From Elusimicrobiota bacterium (GTDB lineage: Bacteria > Elusimicrobiota > Elusimicrobia > FEN-1173), in the NCBI GenBank assembly GCA_016721625.1, contig JADKHR010000001.1, positions 2,170,001 to 2,234,000 of the forward strand: a stretch of 64,000 nt of DNA, given 5' to 3'. The notes under the pieces are model-generated. The model searched no databases. It had not been told where the DNA came from and saw nothing but the letters and a program-made list of their open reading frames with translations. Shown one piece after another: positions 26,962 to 36,900 of this stretch. Within the stretch, counting starts at the first letter, position 1. The number at the start of each line of letters is the position of its first letter. Made by a program: the position numbers and the translations under genes.

Positions 26962-27438
26962 ATGGATTCCGAACTCTGGGCTAACATCCGACGGCTTCAC
27001 CTAAGCGAACACCTGTCCAAAGCCTCCGTCGCTCGACAATTGAACATCCACCGGGACACCGTGCGGCGCGCATTGGCCGCCCACGATGGCCCCCCTAAAA
27101 ATGGACTCCCCCACCCCACCGTTTCTTCCAAGCTGGATGCGTTCAAGCCCCACCTGGCGGAACGGATCGCCCAATTTCCAGACATCCCCGGCACGACACT
27201 CTTCCGGGAAATACGCGGTCAAGGCTACGTCGGGGGCATGAGCATCTTGTGGGAACATCTCCAGGCGATCCGCCCAGGCGCGCCAAAAGCGTTTCTCCGC
27301 CTGGAAACCCTGCCAGGCGAATTCGCCCAAGTCGATTGGGCCCACTGCGGGACGATCCTCATCGGGAACCGGACATGGAAGCTATCGTGTTTCCTGATGG
27401 TTCTAAGCTATTCCCGAATGCTCTACCTGGAGAAATAG
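26962..27438 (+). pseudogene. istA: IS21-family transposase IstA, truncated
   Basis: A 158-aa remnant of a protein that is usually 400-500 aa. It has the helix-turn-helix KASVARQLNIHRDTVRRALA and the start of the DDE core with the first Asp in AQVDWAHCG. The sense ends at MLYLEK with a TAG inside ATAGGGGACGG. A complete IS3 element begins 10 bp later. The rest of istA and the helper ATPase istB are not found in the window, so the element is dead. Confidence 0.85.
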
Positions 27439-27483
27439 GGGACGGTGTGATCTTGCCCCGATAATGTGGACACGCGATTAAGT

Positions 27484-28299
27484 TCATGAGTTCTGCTTCT
27501 CAAAAGCCGATGGGCTTTTGTAGCCCACTCCAGAATGCCGCCTCTCGGCATTGTAAAACAACTCGATGTAATCGAACAGACTGTGTTCCGCCTCTTCGCG
27601 TGACCCATAACTCTGCCAATATGTGTGCTCAGTTTTCAGCGTGTGAAAGAACGACTCCATCATGGCGTTGTCGTAGCACGTTCCTTTGTCGCCCATGCTG
27701 CCATCGATCCCTTTGGCTTTCAGCAGCGCCTGGTATTCATGGTTCGCGTATTGCGCCCCCTGATCCGAATGGTGGACCAATCCGGGTTCCACTTTTCGCT
27801 GGCCCAGAGCTCTTTCAAATGCTGCCCGGGCCAATTCTGTCGTCGGTCGGCGCCCCAAGGACCATCCCACGATCTTGCGGGAATAGACGTCCAGGATCGC
27901 CGCCAAATAGGTCCAGCCTTCCCGCGTCCAGATATACGTAATGTCCGCAAGCCAAAGCCGGTTGGCCTGGGGCGCGGAAAAGACCCGCTGAACGAGGTTC
28001 GGCACGCCCACAAACCTCTTCCCTTTGTGTCCCTTGGCCCGGAACCGTTTCTTTACCTTCGCTTGGATTCCCGCGCGCCTCATGAGTCGCGCGACGCGAT
28101 GGCGCCCGCAGCGGAACCCACGTTCCTGCAGTTCTTCGGTCACGCGCGGGCTCCCGTAAGTCCGGCGGCTATTTTCAAAGATCTCTTTGATTCGGTTCAA
28201 AAGAACCTGATTCTCTTGCTCCCGGGAGCTCACTGCTGCTCCCCGTCGCCGGTAATACCCGCTTCGTGACACATCCAGCGCCCGGCACATCAGATCCAC
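27484..28299 (-). CDS. IS3-family transposase OrfB (DDE domain)
   Basis: A 271-aa catalytic subunit. It opens with the HTH_21-type segment (MCRALDVSRSGYY), followed by the integrase core with the DDE residues in WLADITYIW, VHHSDQGAQY and NAMMESFFHTLKTE. In this family the active enzyme is usually an OrfAB fusion made by a -1 frameshift. The OrfB phase is open upstream of its ATG through KVDRFRLIRQYE to the A8 run on the minus strand (28377-28370). All key residues are present, so it may be active. Confidence 0.93.
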   Translation of the reverse strand: MDLMCRALDVSRSGYYRRRGAAVSSREQENQVLLNRIKEIFENSRRTYGSPRVTEELQERGFRCGRHRVARLMRRAGIQAKVKKRFRAKGHKGKRFVGVPNLVQRVFSAPQANRLWLADITYIWTREGWTYLAAILDVYSRKIVGWSLGRRPTTELARAAFERALGQRKVEPGLVHHSDQGAQYANHEYQALLKAKGIDGSMGDKGTCYDNAMMESFFHTLKTEHTYWQSYGSREEAEHSLFDYIELFYNAERRHSGVGYKSPSAFEKQNS

Positions 28300-28322
28300 C
28301 CGGTGTTCTCTTTCGTATTGCC

Positions 28323-28637
28323 TTATAAGCCTGAATCGATCGACTTTGGGCGCGACAAGATGGTTAAAGTTTTTTTTAGAATCTCGCGCTCTTCTTCGGC
28401 ATTTTTCAACGCCTGCCGGAGCCTCCGGTTTTCTTCTTCCAGGTCCTTTCGTCGTCCGCGACCGGGAAAGGCGTTCTTGGGGTCTTGTTTGTAGTCCTGT
28501 TTCCAGCGGTGCAGCACCTGCCGATGGATATCCAGCTTTCGCGCTACTTCCTCCAGGGGGACCCCTTCATCGAAGACCATTCGCAACGCATTGTGTTTGA
28601 AATTGGCGTCAAACGTTCGCCGTGTTCGCTTCTCCAT
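28323..28637 (-). CDS. IS3-family OrfA (helix-turn-helix)
   Basis: A 104-aa product from the ATG at 28637, chosen for GGAGGTGT just upstream; an in-frame Met 14 codons earlier is less likely. It has the HTH segment GVPLEEVARKLDIHRQVLHR and a C-terminal leucine-rich coiled coil for dimerisation (LEEENRRLRQALKNAEEERE). The sequence CTA AAA AAA ACT near its end is a typical A-rich site for -1 frameshifting into OrfB. Confidence 0.9.
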   Translation of the reverse strand: MEKRTRRTFDANFKHNALRMVFDEGVPLEEVARKLDIHRQVLHRWKQDYKQDPKNAFPGRGRRKDLEEENRRLRQALKNAEEEREILKKTLTILSRPKSIDSGL

Positions 28638-28773
28638 GGACACACCTCCACCCGTAATGTAACTTATCTGGGTGTCCACTTTTTCGGGGGAAGATCAGGT
28701 GATAACTTGATAACTTAGTAGGCTCCCGGCCTATTGAAATTATAGGAGCCTTTCCCGCCTAAGGTTTTCCGGT

Positions 28774-28782
28774 GGAAAATAA
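28774..28782 (+). repeat. 9-bp target site duplication, left (IS256-like copy 2)
   Basis: GGAAAATAA directly before the element, repeated exactly at 30216-30224. Confidence 0.9.
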
Positions 28783-30215
28783 GAGATATACTCAAAAGTT
28801 GTGGGTGAGGGGTTGAGGGGATAAAAAAGAAAAGCGTATCCTGTCTGGTGAAAGGAAACAAAAACCCGGTGGTTGACGCCACCGAACCCAGGAGGATACG
28901 CTTATGAAAGATGTTAAAACAATTCGGGCAGAAAAACCAGAAGGGCAAGGGGTCGTGGGTACGCTGGAAGAGATCGTGCGCCGCGGGGCGCAACGGCTTT
29001 TAGAAGTGGCGCTGAACGAAGAGGTGGATATTTTTTGTCAACGCCATGCTGCCCGTGTGGACGAACACGGGCATCGGTTGATTGTCCGCAACGGGAAACA
29101 AAACCGGCGGATCTTGGTGACGGGGGCGGGCCCCTTGGATATTGAGCCTCCTCGTGTGGATGACCGGGTTCTGAAAGGGACGGGGGAATCGCGATTTCAG
29201 TCGATCCTGGTCCCGCCGTATTTAAGGAAGACCAAGAACCTGGAGGAGCTGGTTCCGTTTCTATATTTGAAAGGGATCTCCACGGGGGATTTCACGGAAG
29301 TCCTGGAGAAGCTGGTCGGCGAAAAGGTGCTGGGATTTTCAGCGGAAAGCGTAGTGCGGATGAAGCGGATCTGGGAACAGGATTACCAAGAATGGATCGG
29401 ACGGGACATATCGAAGAGCGAATACGTTTACTGGTGGGTGGACGGAATCTATTTCAATGTCCGGTTGGACGATGAGCGGCAGTGTATTCTGGTGATTATT
29501 GGGGCGAAGGAAGACGGAACCAAAGAGCTGGTGTCAGTGGAAGATGGGTTTCGTGAGTCGAAGGAAAGCTGGCAGTCGGTTCTGCGGGCATTAAAACGGC
29601 GTGGATTGGCGAAGGGGCCGAAGTTGGCGATTGGGGATGGTGCGTTGGGGTTCTGGGCGGCGTTGGCGGAGGAATTCCCCGGCACGAAGACCCAGCTTTG
29701 TTGGGTTCATAAAACAGTCAACGCGCTGGACAAGCTTCCGAAGAGTCTCCAAGGGAAAGGGAAGCAAATGATCCACGACATTTACCGGGCGCCGACGAAA
29801 GAGGAAGGACACGCCGCCTTTGACGCTTTCGTCAAAGAGTTCGAACTGAAATATCCGAAGGCGGTGGAAACGATCAACAGGAACCGGGAGAGTTTGCTGA
29901 CGTTCTACGATTTCCCGGCGGAACATTGGTTGTCGATTCGAAGCACGAACGTGATTGAGTCGACATTTGCAACGGTGCGGCTACGGACAAAAAGAACGAA
30001 GGGATGCGGTTCACGGATCGCGACGTTGACGATGGTTTATAAGTTGGCGGAGTCGGCGCAGAAGCGATGGCGGAAATTACGCGGATACAAAAAGTTGACG
30101 GCGGTGTGGAAAGGGATCCAATTCAAAGACGGGGTTGAAATGGAAATGGCGGCCTAATTTACCGCCGGATGGGATACGCTCCTCAAATCCCACCCACAAC
30201 ATTTGACAATATCTC
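28783..30215 (+). mobile_element. IS256-like insertion sequence, copy 2 (1,433 bp), intact
   Basis: It has the same ends as copy 1 (left GAGATATACTC, right CAATATCTC) and is flanked by GGAAAATAA on both sides. It contains one uninterrupted transposase gene and is the likely source, or a sister, of copy 1 about 24 kb away. Confidence 0.93.
28904..30157 (+). CDS. IS256-family (mutator-type) transposase, intact
   Basis: 417 aa, the normal family length. The N-terminal part includes the motif around EVDIFCQRHAARVDEHGHR. The catalytic core has its probable DDE residues in VDGIYFNVR, IGDGALGFW and NVIESTFATVR, with the C-x2-H pair typical of the family in LCWVHKTVNAL. AGGAGG precedes the ATG. Codon use matches copy 1 and differs by scattered silent changes. 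Nothing suggests inactivation. Confidence 0.95.
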   Translation: MKDVKTIRAEKPEGQGVVGTLEEIVRRGAQRLLEVALNEEVDIFCQRHAARVDEHGHRLIVRNGKQNRRILVTGAGPLDIEPPRVDDRVLKGTGESRFQSILVPPYLRKTKNLEELVPFLYLKGISTGDFTEVLEKLVGEKVLGFSAESVVRMKRIWEQDYQEWIGRDISKSEYVYWWVDGIYFNVRLDDERQCILVIIGAKEDGTKELVSVEDGFRESKESWQSVLRALKRRGLAKGPKLAIGDGALGFWAALAEEFPGTKTQLCWVHKTVNALDKLPKSLQGKGKQMIHDIYRAPTKEEGHAAFDAFVKEFELKYPKAVETINRNRESLLTFYDFPAEHWLSIRSTNVIESTFATVRLRTKRTKGCGSRIATLTMVYKLAESAQKRWRKLRGYKKLTAVWKGIQFKDGVEMEMAA

Positions 30216-30224
30216 GGAAAATAA
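30216..30224 (+). repeat. 9-bp target site duplication, right (IS256-like copy 2)
   Basis: GGAAAATAA, an exact copy of 28774-28782. Confidence 0.9.
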
Positions 30225-30590
30225 TTATCAATGGGGCACGTCCGATCTACCGTCAAAGCTGAATTGGCGTTTTTGTGGAGAGTGGGAAGCTTACGGTTTG
30301 AGAATATCGAGCTCTGGGGAGTTTGTTCAGGAAATCATGAAAGCGGTAGAGGTGGAGGAGACTGCCCAGGACCGGCTTAGGAAAAAAGGGGTCACCCTGA
30401 GCCAGGTGGCGGAGCGGGTGGCCGAAAAGGCTCAGGTATCTAAAGACATTCTCTCCAAAAGGGACAGGACCGCGCGGGTATCGAAAGCGAAGCCTTGTTC
30501 ATCCAAATCGGGGTGGAGTATCTCGGACACACGAACCGGGAGATGGCGCTGATGACGAAGATGGGAGACGTTGCGGCGACGCGGGCGCGG
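30225..30590 (+). pseudogene. C-terminal remnant of a Y1 (REP-associated) transposase
   Basis: The frame reads GLRISSSGEFVQEIMKAVE and continues KKGVTLSQVAERVAEKAQV. This lines up with the C-terminal region of the intact Y1 transposase at 49790-50797 (DERILGDGDFVNEVLKASEE onward), which ends in a DnaA-like helix-turn-helix. A missing G at about 30492 shifts the frame, after which ALFIQIGVEYLGH and REMALMTKMGD follow. The catalytic half is absent, and IS256-like copy 2 abuts the fragment. No gene is seen from 30591 to 30936, which holds the MITE-like element and promoter listed separately. Confidence 0.55.
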
Positions 30591-30680
30591 CCTCTTCGCC
30601 ACGTCCAGCTTGGCTTCCTAGCTGGAAGTCAATGAGTCAATCATCTCCCCCTGCTTCCCGGCCTCAACTGGTCCGAAAAT

Positions 30681-30838
30681 TCGTGTCAGTTTAGCGCTCT
30701 GAAGCGATTTTTGTAGTGGCCCAATTTATCGGGCGATTTTCCGTCAGAAGACCTCGTCCTGGAAAAAGGTGGCCCCATCCATGGGGCCACTACAAAATGC
30801 ATGCGTCGTCGGATGAAGCAAGCGGCTAAAGAGACACG
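30681..30838 (+). mobile_element. MITE-like palindromic element, copy 1 (158 bp)
   Basis: Terminal inverted repeats CGTGTCAGTTTAGC (30681-30694) and GCTAAAGAGACACG (30825-30838) match at 12 of 14 positions. A second nested pair, TTTTGTAGTGGCCC and GGGCCACTACAAAA, lies within, with a central GTGGCCCCAT/ATGGGGCCAC stem. There is no coding capacity. A second copy, in inverted orientation, lies at 39128-39284, and the two flank the giant gene. Confidence 0.7.
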
Positions 30839-30870
30839 AACATTCAACCGATTAAATAAGAAGCTTTCGT

Positions 30871-30888
30871 TGTTACAATTTTGTTACA
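30871..30888 (+). promoter_or_regulatory. Pho-box-like direct repeat upstream of the second giant gene
   Basis: TGTTACA at 30871-30877 and TGTTACA at 30882-30888 are identical heptamers 11 bp apart. They lie 32 bp upstream of the -10 hexamer. This is the clearest of three such sites in the window. Confidence 0.5.
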
Positions 30889-30920
30889 TTGTCTTAAAGG
30901 GATCTTCTCCCAGGGGAGTT

Positions 30921-30926
30921 TATAAT
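30921..30926 (+). promoter_or_regulatory. -10 box of the second giant gene (leaderless)
   Basis: A perfect TATAAT ends 10 bp before the ATG at 30937, so the transcript should start about four bases before the start codon. No convincing -35 hexamer is at 16-18 bp, which fits dependence on an activator at the repeats upstream. Confidence 0.5.
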
Positions 30927-30936
30927 CTTCCCTAAG

Positions 30937-33900
30937 ATGGTCCCCATCCGAAAAATATCAGCCGCTCTCGTGACCGCCACCTATTTTCTGGCCCAGGTCG
31001 CGGGGGCCTACACGCTGGAGGGCAACCTCTGGGCCCAACGCCGGGCCGCGCGGCAGGATACGCGGCAAGGCGATCCTGACACCCGGGCGGGAGAGTCCCA
31101 AATAAGTCCGACCGCTATCGATTTAAACAGGGGACCCTCACCCTGGCAGGATTTTAAAAGCAAGACACCGCCAGCGGACCTGGCTGGCGTCGTCTTGCCT
31201 TTCGGCACGATCCGCGAAGTGGTTCCCGGCCGGGCCGGCGCTCCGGTCGTCGTCCACCTCCAGGACGTGCACGGGGACGAAACGGCCCAACGGAACATCG
31301 CGGGACTGGTCTCTGCCCTGGCGGCGCGCGGGGCGGTGCTCGTCGGTGTCGAGGGCGCGACAGGCCCGCTGGATCTCGCTCCTCTCCGGGATTTCCCCGA
31401 CCCCCGCGCCACGGCCCTCCTTGCCGACTATTTCCTAAAGATGGGAATCCTCTCAGGGCCCGAGGCGGCCGGCCTTACCGCCGAACCTGTTCCGGCGCTG
31501 TTCGGCGTGGAAGACCCCGCGCTCTACCAGGCACACCTGGCCGCGGCCCAAGCGTGCCTGTCTCGGCGGAAGGAGACCCGCCGCTGGATCGCCGGCCTTC
31601 GGTCCCTCCTGGAGAGGGTCAAGGGGCAAGTCTATCCGGCGCCCCTGGCGGACCTGGACCGCCGCCGAATGGCGTTCGAAGACAACCAGGGCACGCTGGG
31701 CGATTACGCCGGTTACTTAACCGGGCTGGCCCACGGCCGCATGGCCGTGGGGGAGAACCTGCGACGGTTCACGGCGCTCCGCGCCCGGGAGCGACAACTG
31801 GATGTCGCCCGGGTGGAGGAAGAGCGGACGCGACTCTTGGGCGAGTTGGCCCGCCGACTGGACGAAACGGGGCTTCGACGGTTGACCCGGGCCGGGCTCG
31901 ACTATCGGCTGGGTCGGCGAAGTTTCGGCGATTTCCACCGCGAATTGGCCGAGCTTTGCTCCCGCGAGGGCCTCCGAAGGGCGGACTACCCCGCCGTGGA
32001 AAACCACGCGCGTTACTTGGGCGACGTCGAAAAAATCCAACGCGCGCGGCTCTTCGGAGAACTCCGGGAACTGGAAGACCGCGTGGCTCGGTCCTTGGCG
32101 GGCGACGAGACAATGCGGGTCCTCTGGGGGTTGTCGCGGGACGCCGACCGGTTGACGGCTCTCCTGGAAAACAAGATGGCCCCGGAAGATTGGGCCGATT
32201 ATCAGGGCCGTCGGGAGGATATTCTCGCGCTTCCCGCCCGGCTTCAAGCTTTGGTTCCCGGAGAAACCGCGCCGGTTTTGCCGGACCTGGCGGCCCACGA
32301 GACCTTTTGCCTCCGGGCCGTGGAACGGAACGACGCTCTGGCCGACCGCCTGGCCGAACAAATTCGGAAGGCGGGGGGCGGAACGGCTGTCCTCGTCGCG
32401 GGGGGGTTCCACACCCCGGGGATGGTCGAAACCTTGCGCCGAAAAGGATTCACATCGGTGGTCGTAACGCCGCGCCTCGGCGACGCCCTCCCGGGAAACC
32501 CCCTCGACGTCTTCGCGCGGGACCCGATCCCCTTGGAACGGTTCTTGGCGGGGAGGCAAATCAATCTTTCACCCGAACGGGTTCTGTGGGGCGGCAAACG
32601 GGAGACGGAACGAGCGGCCGTCACGGCCATCCTGGCGGCGGGCCGGGCCCCTTTGGCGGCCGCGATCCGTCAAGCCGAGGGAAAGCCGGCCGTTGCGGGT
32701 CGCCCATTGGGAGGATGGACGGTTGCCTTCGAGCCTTCCGCGACGTATGACGCCATGGTGCGGGCCGACGGTCCGAAATCCTGGCGGGTGGGCGCGTCCA
32801 GGGCCGGGGGCCCTTCGGGGGCGGTCCGCCACGCCGTTTCCACTGGCGATCGGTTGGTCCAGAGCGTAGAAGTCGAAGGGTATCGGTTGGACTTCTTTTC
32901 GCGCTCGTCGGGCCCGCTCGCCCGACCGCGCGAAATCCTGCGCGCCGTCGGGTCCAAACTTTCGGTCGCCCTCCGCCGGTGGGCGTCGGGGGCGGCCCGC
33001 GCGGCGCACCTGGCGGCCCGCCCTCTCCCGGTTTTCGTCGGTGGGGCCGCGCGATGGATCGCCGACGATTCCGGGAACGGCCCCGGTTTGTTTTGGCTCG
33101 GAAAGGTTCCCTTTATTCTCCAGCCCCCCCTCCATCTCGACATAATTCCCCAGAGCCCCGGGTGGACGTCCACGCCTCGGTCCGAGCCCGATATCCCCGA
33201 GTTGGAGAGGGATCTGGGCGCGACGCCCGCCGCGCACCGGCGGGCCTTTGTGGAGGCGCTGGCCCCCGCTTTGGCCGTTAATCCCGCGGCCCCAGAGGAA
33301 TCGGTGGTGGACGTGCGGAGATCCTTCAACGAATTCAACCGGGGAGGGTTCGAATTTCAAGCCCTGCGGGGGGGGCGGATCCTTTTCACCGTTCAGGGGG
33401 ATCCGTGGATCTTCAAAACCTCCTTGTTCGATGGGCAAACGCAGCGGGCGCACCTCGATTGGATGCCGGGCCTGGGGCCTCTCGTCTATTTTGAAAACCG
33501 CGCCACCGGCAAAACGGTCGCGTTTTCGTTAGAACGGTTCCGGGGGGGGCCATCGAGGAAAACGTCCTCCGGACGCGGCGTCGGCGATTTCGATTCGTTG
33601 GAGGAAGCGGTCCGGGAAACTCCTCGTCGGCTGGCGCTCGCTTTCCTAGTCGAGGAAACGGCCCCGGGGGGCGCCAAAGACGTCGCCGCCCGCGTGGCGA
33701 CGTTCAACGCCATGGACCTTCGGGTGCCCGTTCCGGAATCGGAGAGGCCGGGGTGGTCCATCTTTAATCCCCGCACGGAGCGAACCTTGCGCGTGAACGA
33801 CCTTCCGTCAGGCGCCAACGCCGTGAGCGTGGTTCAACGCGACGGCGATCTCGCGATCCGTTTCCGGTCCGTGGAGGGACCTCCGCGAGTGTCCGAATTC

Positions 33901-36900
33901 AGCGTCGAGAGGTTTCGTCGGTCCACGGCTCGGATCTTCCAGGTGGATTCCAAACCCCGGTCGCCGGATCGGCTCGACCCGGAACGCGAAAAGATGTCGG
34001 CGCGGACGGCCTTGGCGGAGTTGACGGGTGAGGCCCTCCGAGCCTCCTGGGCCGGGGAGGAGCCTCCGACGTTGCAGGCCTTGCGCGAGGCGTTCAACCG
34101 CCGGGGGATCACGTTGACCGTGGGGGAGGGCGAACGGCTTTCCTTCGCCCTTCCGCGAGACGGCTCTCCTCGGATGGCTGTCTTGAACGGTTTGCGGCCC
34201 CGGGGAGTCTATCGGACGGCCGCCCATTGGGTGGAAGGGCGCGGACTTTTGATTCTCTTAACCCGGATTCCCCAGTTGGGCGCGAAGACCGGGACGGACA
34301 AAGGATTTTGGGAAGGGAAAACGGCCGATTTTACCGTCGAATCCCCTTTCAGAGGCTCTCCCTCCTTCGGGATCCAGCACTCTGCGCCGAACCCCGATCC
34401 GCTTGGGGAATCCGCGTTACCGGCGACCGACGGGGAGACCGACGCTTTCGCCTTGGGCGGCCTCCGGAGGACCGCCAAGGACGGGTGTTTTTCCCGCCTT
34501 GGCCGGTTCACCTCCAAGAAGGAGGCTCTTTGGGCGGCGGCCCTCGAGCCGGCGGGACTATTGAGGGAGGCCTACCTCTTGCGCGGGTCCGAACCGGGGT
34601 CGGCGTGGGACCGGTTCCAGGAGCGCTTGCGCGCATTCAACGCAGAAGATCGGGTGTGGTGGGGCAACCGGACCTTGTGGGTCGAGGATTCCTTTTCCGG
34701 GGATCGCCGGGGGTTCCGTTTCCGGGCGTCGGGGATCGGGGCATTGCCGGTCCGGATGGCCCTGCGCTTCGTTCGGGGCATCGGGGGCCGAGTCGTTCTG
34801 AACCACGGCGCGGCGGGCCAGGGAATTCGGAGCCATTATTGGGGCATGGTGTTCGGCCCTCGCCCGGAGACCACGGAGATTAAACGAGGGGACTTCAGGG
34901 CATACCGGACTTTCCTCGCCGAGGGGCGGGCGGCCGTTCTCGCGGCCGCTACCAGACCTGAGCGTCCGGGGGAAGCCGCTTTTCGAACCGTCTTGGCGAG
35001 CCTCCTCCTGCCCGGGGCCTCCTTGAAATCGCCCACGTCCTATTTCGCGGCGGTGCTCGAGCGCGCGGTGGACTCGCTTCAGGCCAATCAAGCGGACCGG
35101 GAACGGGTGCGAACGGCGCGCGGGTCCCAAGAACGTCGGGAACTGTCGCAGGAGATCCTGGCCCGTCTAGCCGCGGCCCAGGCGTTCTTCAGCGACACGT
35201 TGGAATGGCATTCCACCCTGGCGGCCTTGGAGCATGACGAAAACGGAGCGACCTGGAGCCTCTTGGCCGGTTCCACGGAAGGGGCCGAGGCGAAGCTTTT
35301 GAAGGAATTGGTGGACCTGCAACGGACCGTGAACACCCAACTTCGGGGGAGCCGCTCGGTGACGCTTCGCCCCCGATGCGATTTGTTTTTCGGACGGCTC
35401 ATGGAGATCCGTCGCTTAGGGTGGGTCTCCCCGCGGATCGGTCGCCTCCTGCCGTGGGGGGGGGCGCGGGTGGACTTGTTATCGGCGCTGGCGTTGGTAG
35501 CCCTGGGGGCGCTTCTTCTTTCGGCCGTCGGTCCCGCGGCGTTAATAGAGGTCGGCGGGCCCGAGGGAGTCCTGTCGCAGGCGATTTTCCTCTTCGGGTT
35601 GGGAATCACGGCGCTGGGCGAAGTTTCGCCGGCGGAAAGTTTACGGCCGCGGGCGGCGTTGGCGGCCCGTCTGCGCCCTCTGGCCCGCACGGCGGTTGAT
35701 ACTCCCGTCAATGAGGACATCGCCGTCCGCGTGCGCGATGGAGAACTGTCGCCAATCCCGCCCACGTCGTCGGGGCTCATCAAGATGGCGATCGGCCCCG
35801 TCAGTGTTCGGTTCAAGGCCCAGGAATTGGGGGATAAACCGTTGTCTCCCTCTCTCGATTGGGTGGAAGGGTTCGGCGCCGTGGTCCATTGGACCCGCCC
35901 GGACGGGAGGACCCTGTCTTTTTCGATGGCGCGTTACCGGGAACGCGAAGCTAACGGGAACCTCTACTCGACCTTGGTCGGAGTCTTCGATTCTTTGGAG
36001 TTGGCGCGCACGGAGGTGCGGGGCCGGTTGGAGCTGGCCCGGCTGGTGGAAGACCTCGGGGCCCTGGACCATTTATCCGATGACCCGGCCTGGGCCCGGA
36101 AGGTGGAGGATTTTAATCGGCGAGGGATCGTCCTCCCTGTTCCGGAGGCGGACCGCGCCGCCCTTTCCGGAGACCCCGAGAACGGCGATCAGCCCAGAGC
36201 GCCGAAATTCCGCGCCGGCTGGACCATCCTAAATCCTCGGACGGGACGTTCGCTCCGGCTGGTCGGGTTGCCTCCCGGCCCTTGCCGGGTCACCGCCGTG
36301 TCCAGCCGTTCCCTGGGATTGGCTCTGCGGTTCCAAAGCGTTCAGCGGCCTGAGGAGGCCCCCGCGGAATTCACGTTGGAGGCGTACCGCACCAGCGATA
36401 AACCCATGGTCAGCATCGAACGCCGGTTCCGGACCCACGCCGGGAACGCGCTCCGTTGGCATGAACAGCGGGACATCGAGCGGCGTTTGACGGACTTGCT
36501 TTGGGATTACGTCGGGACGGACCCGAACGCGCCCGAACCCGACGGGTTGTCTCGTCGGCGCGCGGCCTTGAACCGGGAAAACATTCCCCTCAATTCCTAC
36601 GAAGCCCGCCTTTTGGAGATGGTGGGGAGCCGGGAACGAAAACAGCTCCATATCATCGTCTTCGGGCTGTCGACCGAGCCCATCTGGGTGCCGCGGGTGG
36701 AATGGATCCCCGGCCGCGGCCCGCTGGTCGGTTTCGTGGCACCCTCGGGCGAGGCGCGGGTCTTCGGTCTCGGGAGCCTCCTCCTGCATCGCGCCCGCGT
36801 GAAAAAAGCGGCCCTGACGTTCGCGGGGACGTTTTGGTCCATGGCCGAAGCCGTGGAAAGGAGCTCCTTCAAACCTATCGGTCTTTGGCGGGAGGCGCGC

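Larger units (their letters stand above)
27448..28697 (-). mobile_element. IS3-family insertion sequence (1,250 bp), complete
   Basis: The ends are 26-bp inverted repeats starting TGATCTT and reaching GTGGACAC, with three mismatches. They are flanked by the 4-bp direct repeat GGTG (27444-27447 and 28698-28701). Two overlapping-phase genes orfA and orfB lie on the minus strand, with an A8 slippery run between them. Confidence 0.92.

Noticed and set aside
27625..28269. 214-aa plus-strand frame
   Set aside because: It is antisense to the IS3 OrfB gene, which carries full DDE motifs.
31554..32750. 398-aa plus-strand frame in another phase
   Set aside because: It is an Arg/Gly/Pro-rich shadow of the giant TIKI-like protein.
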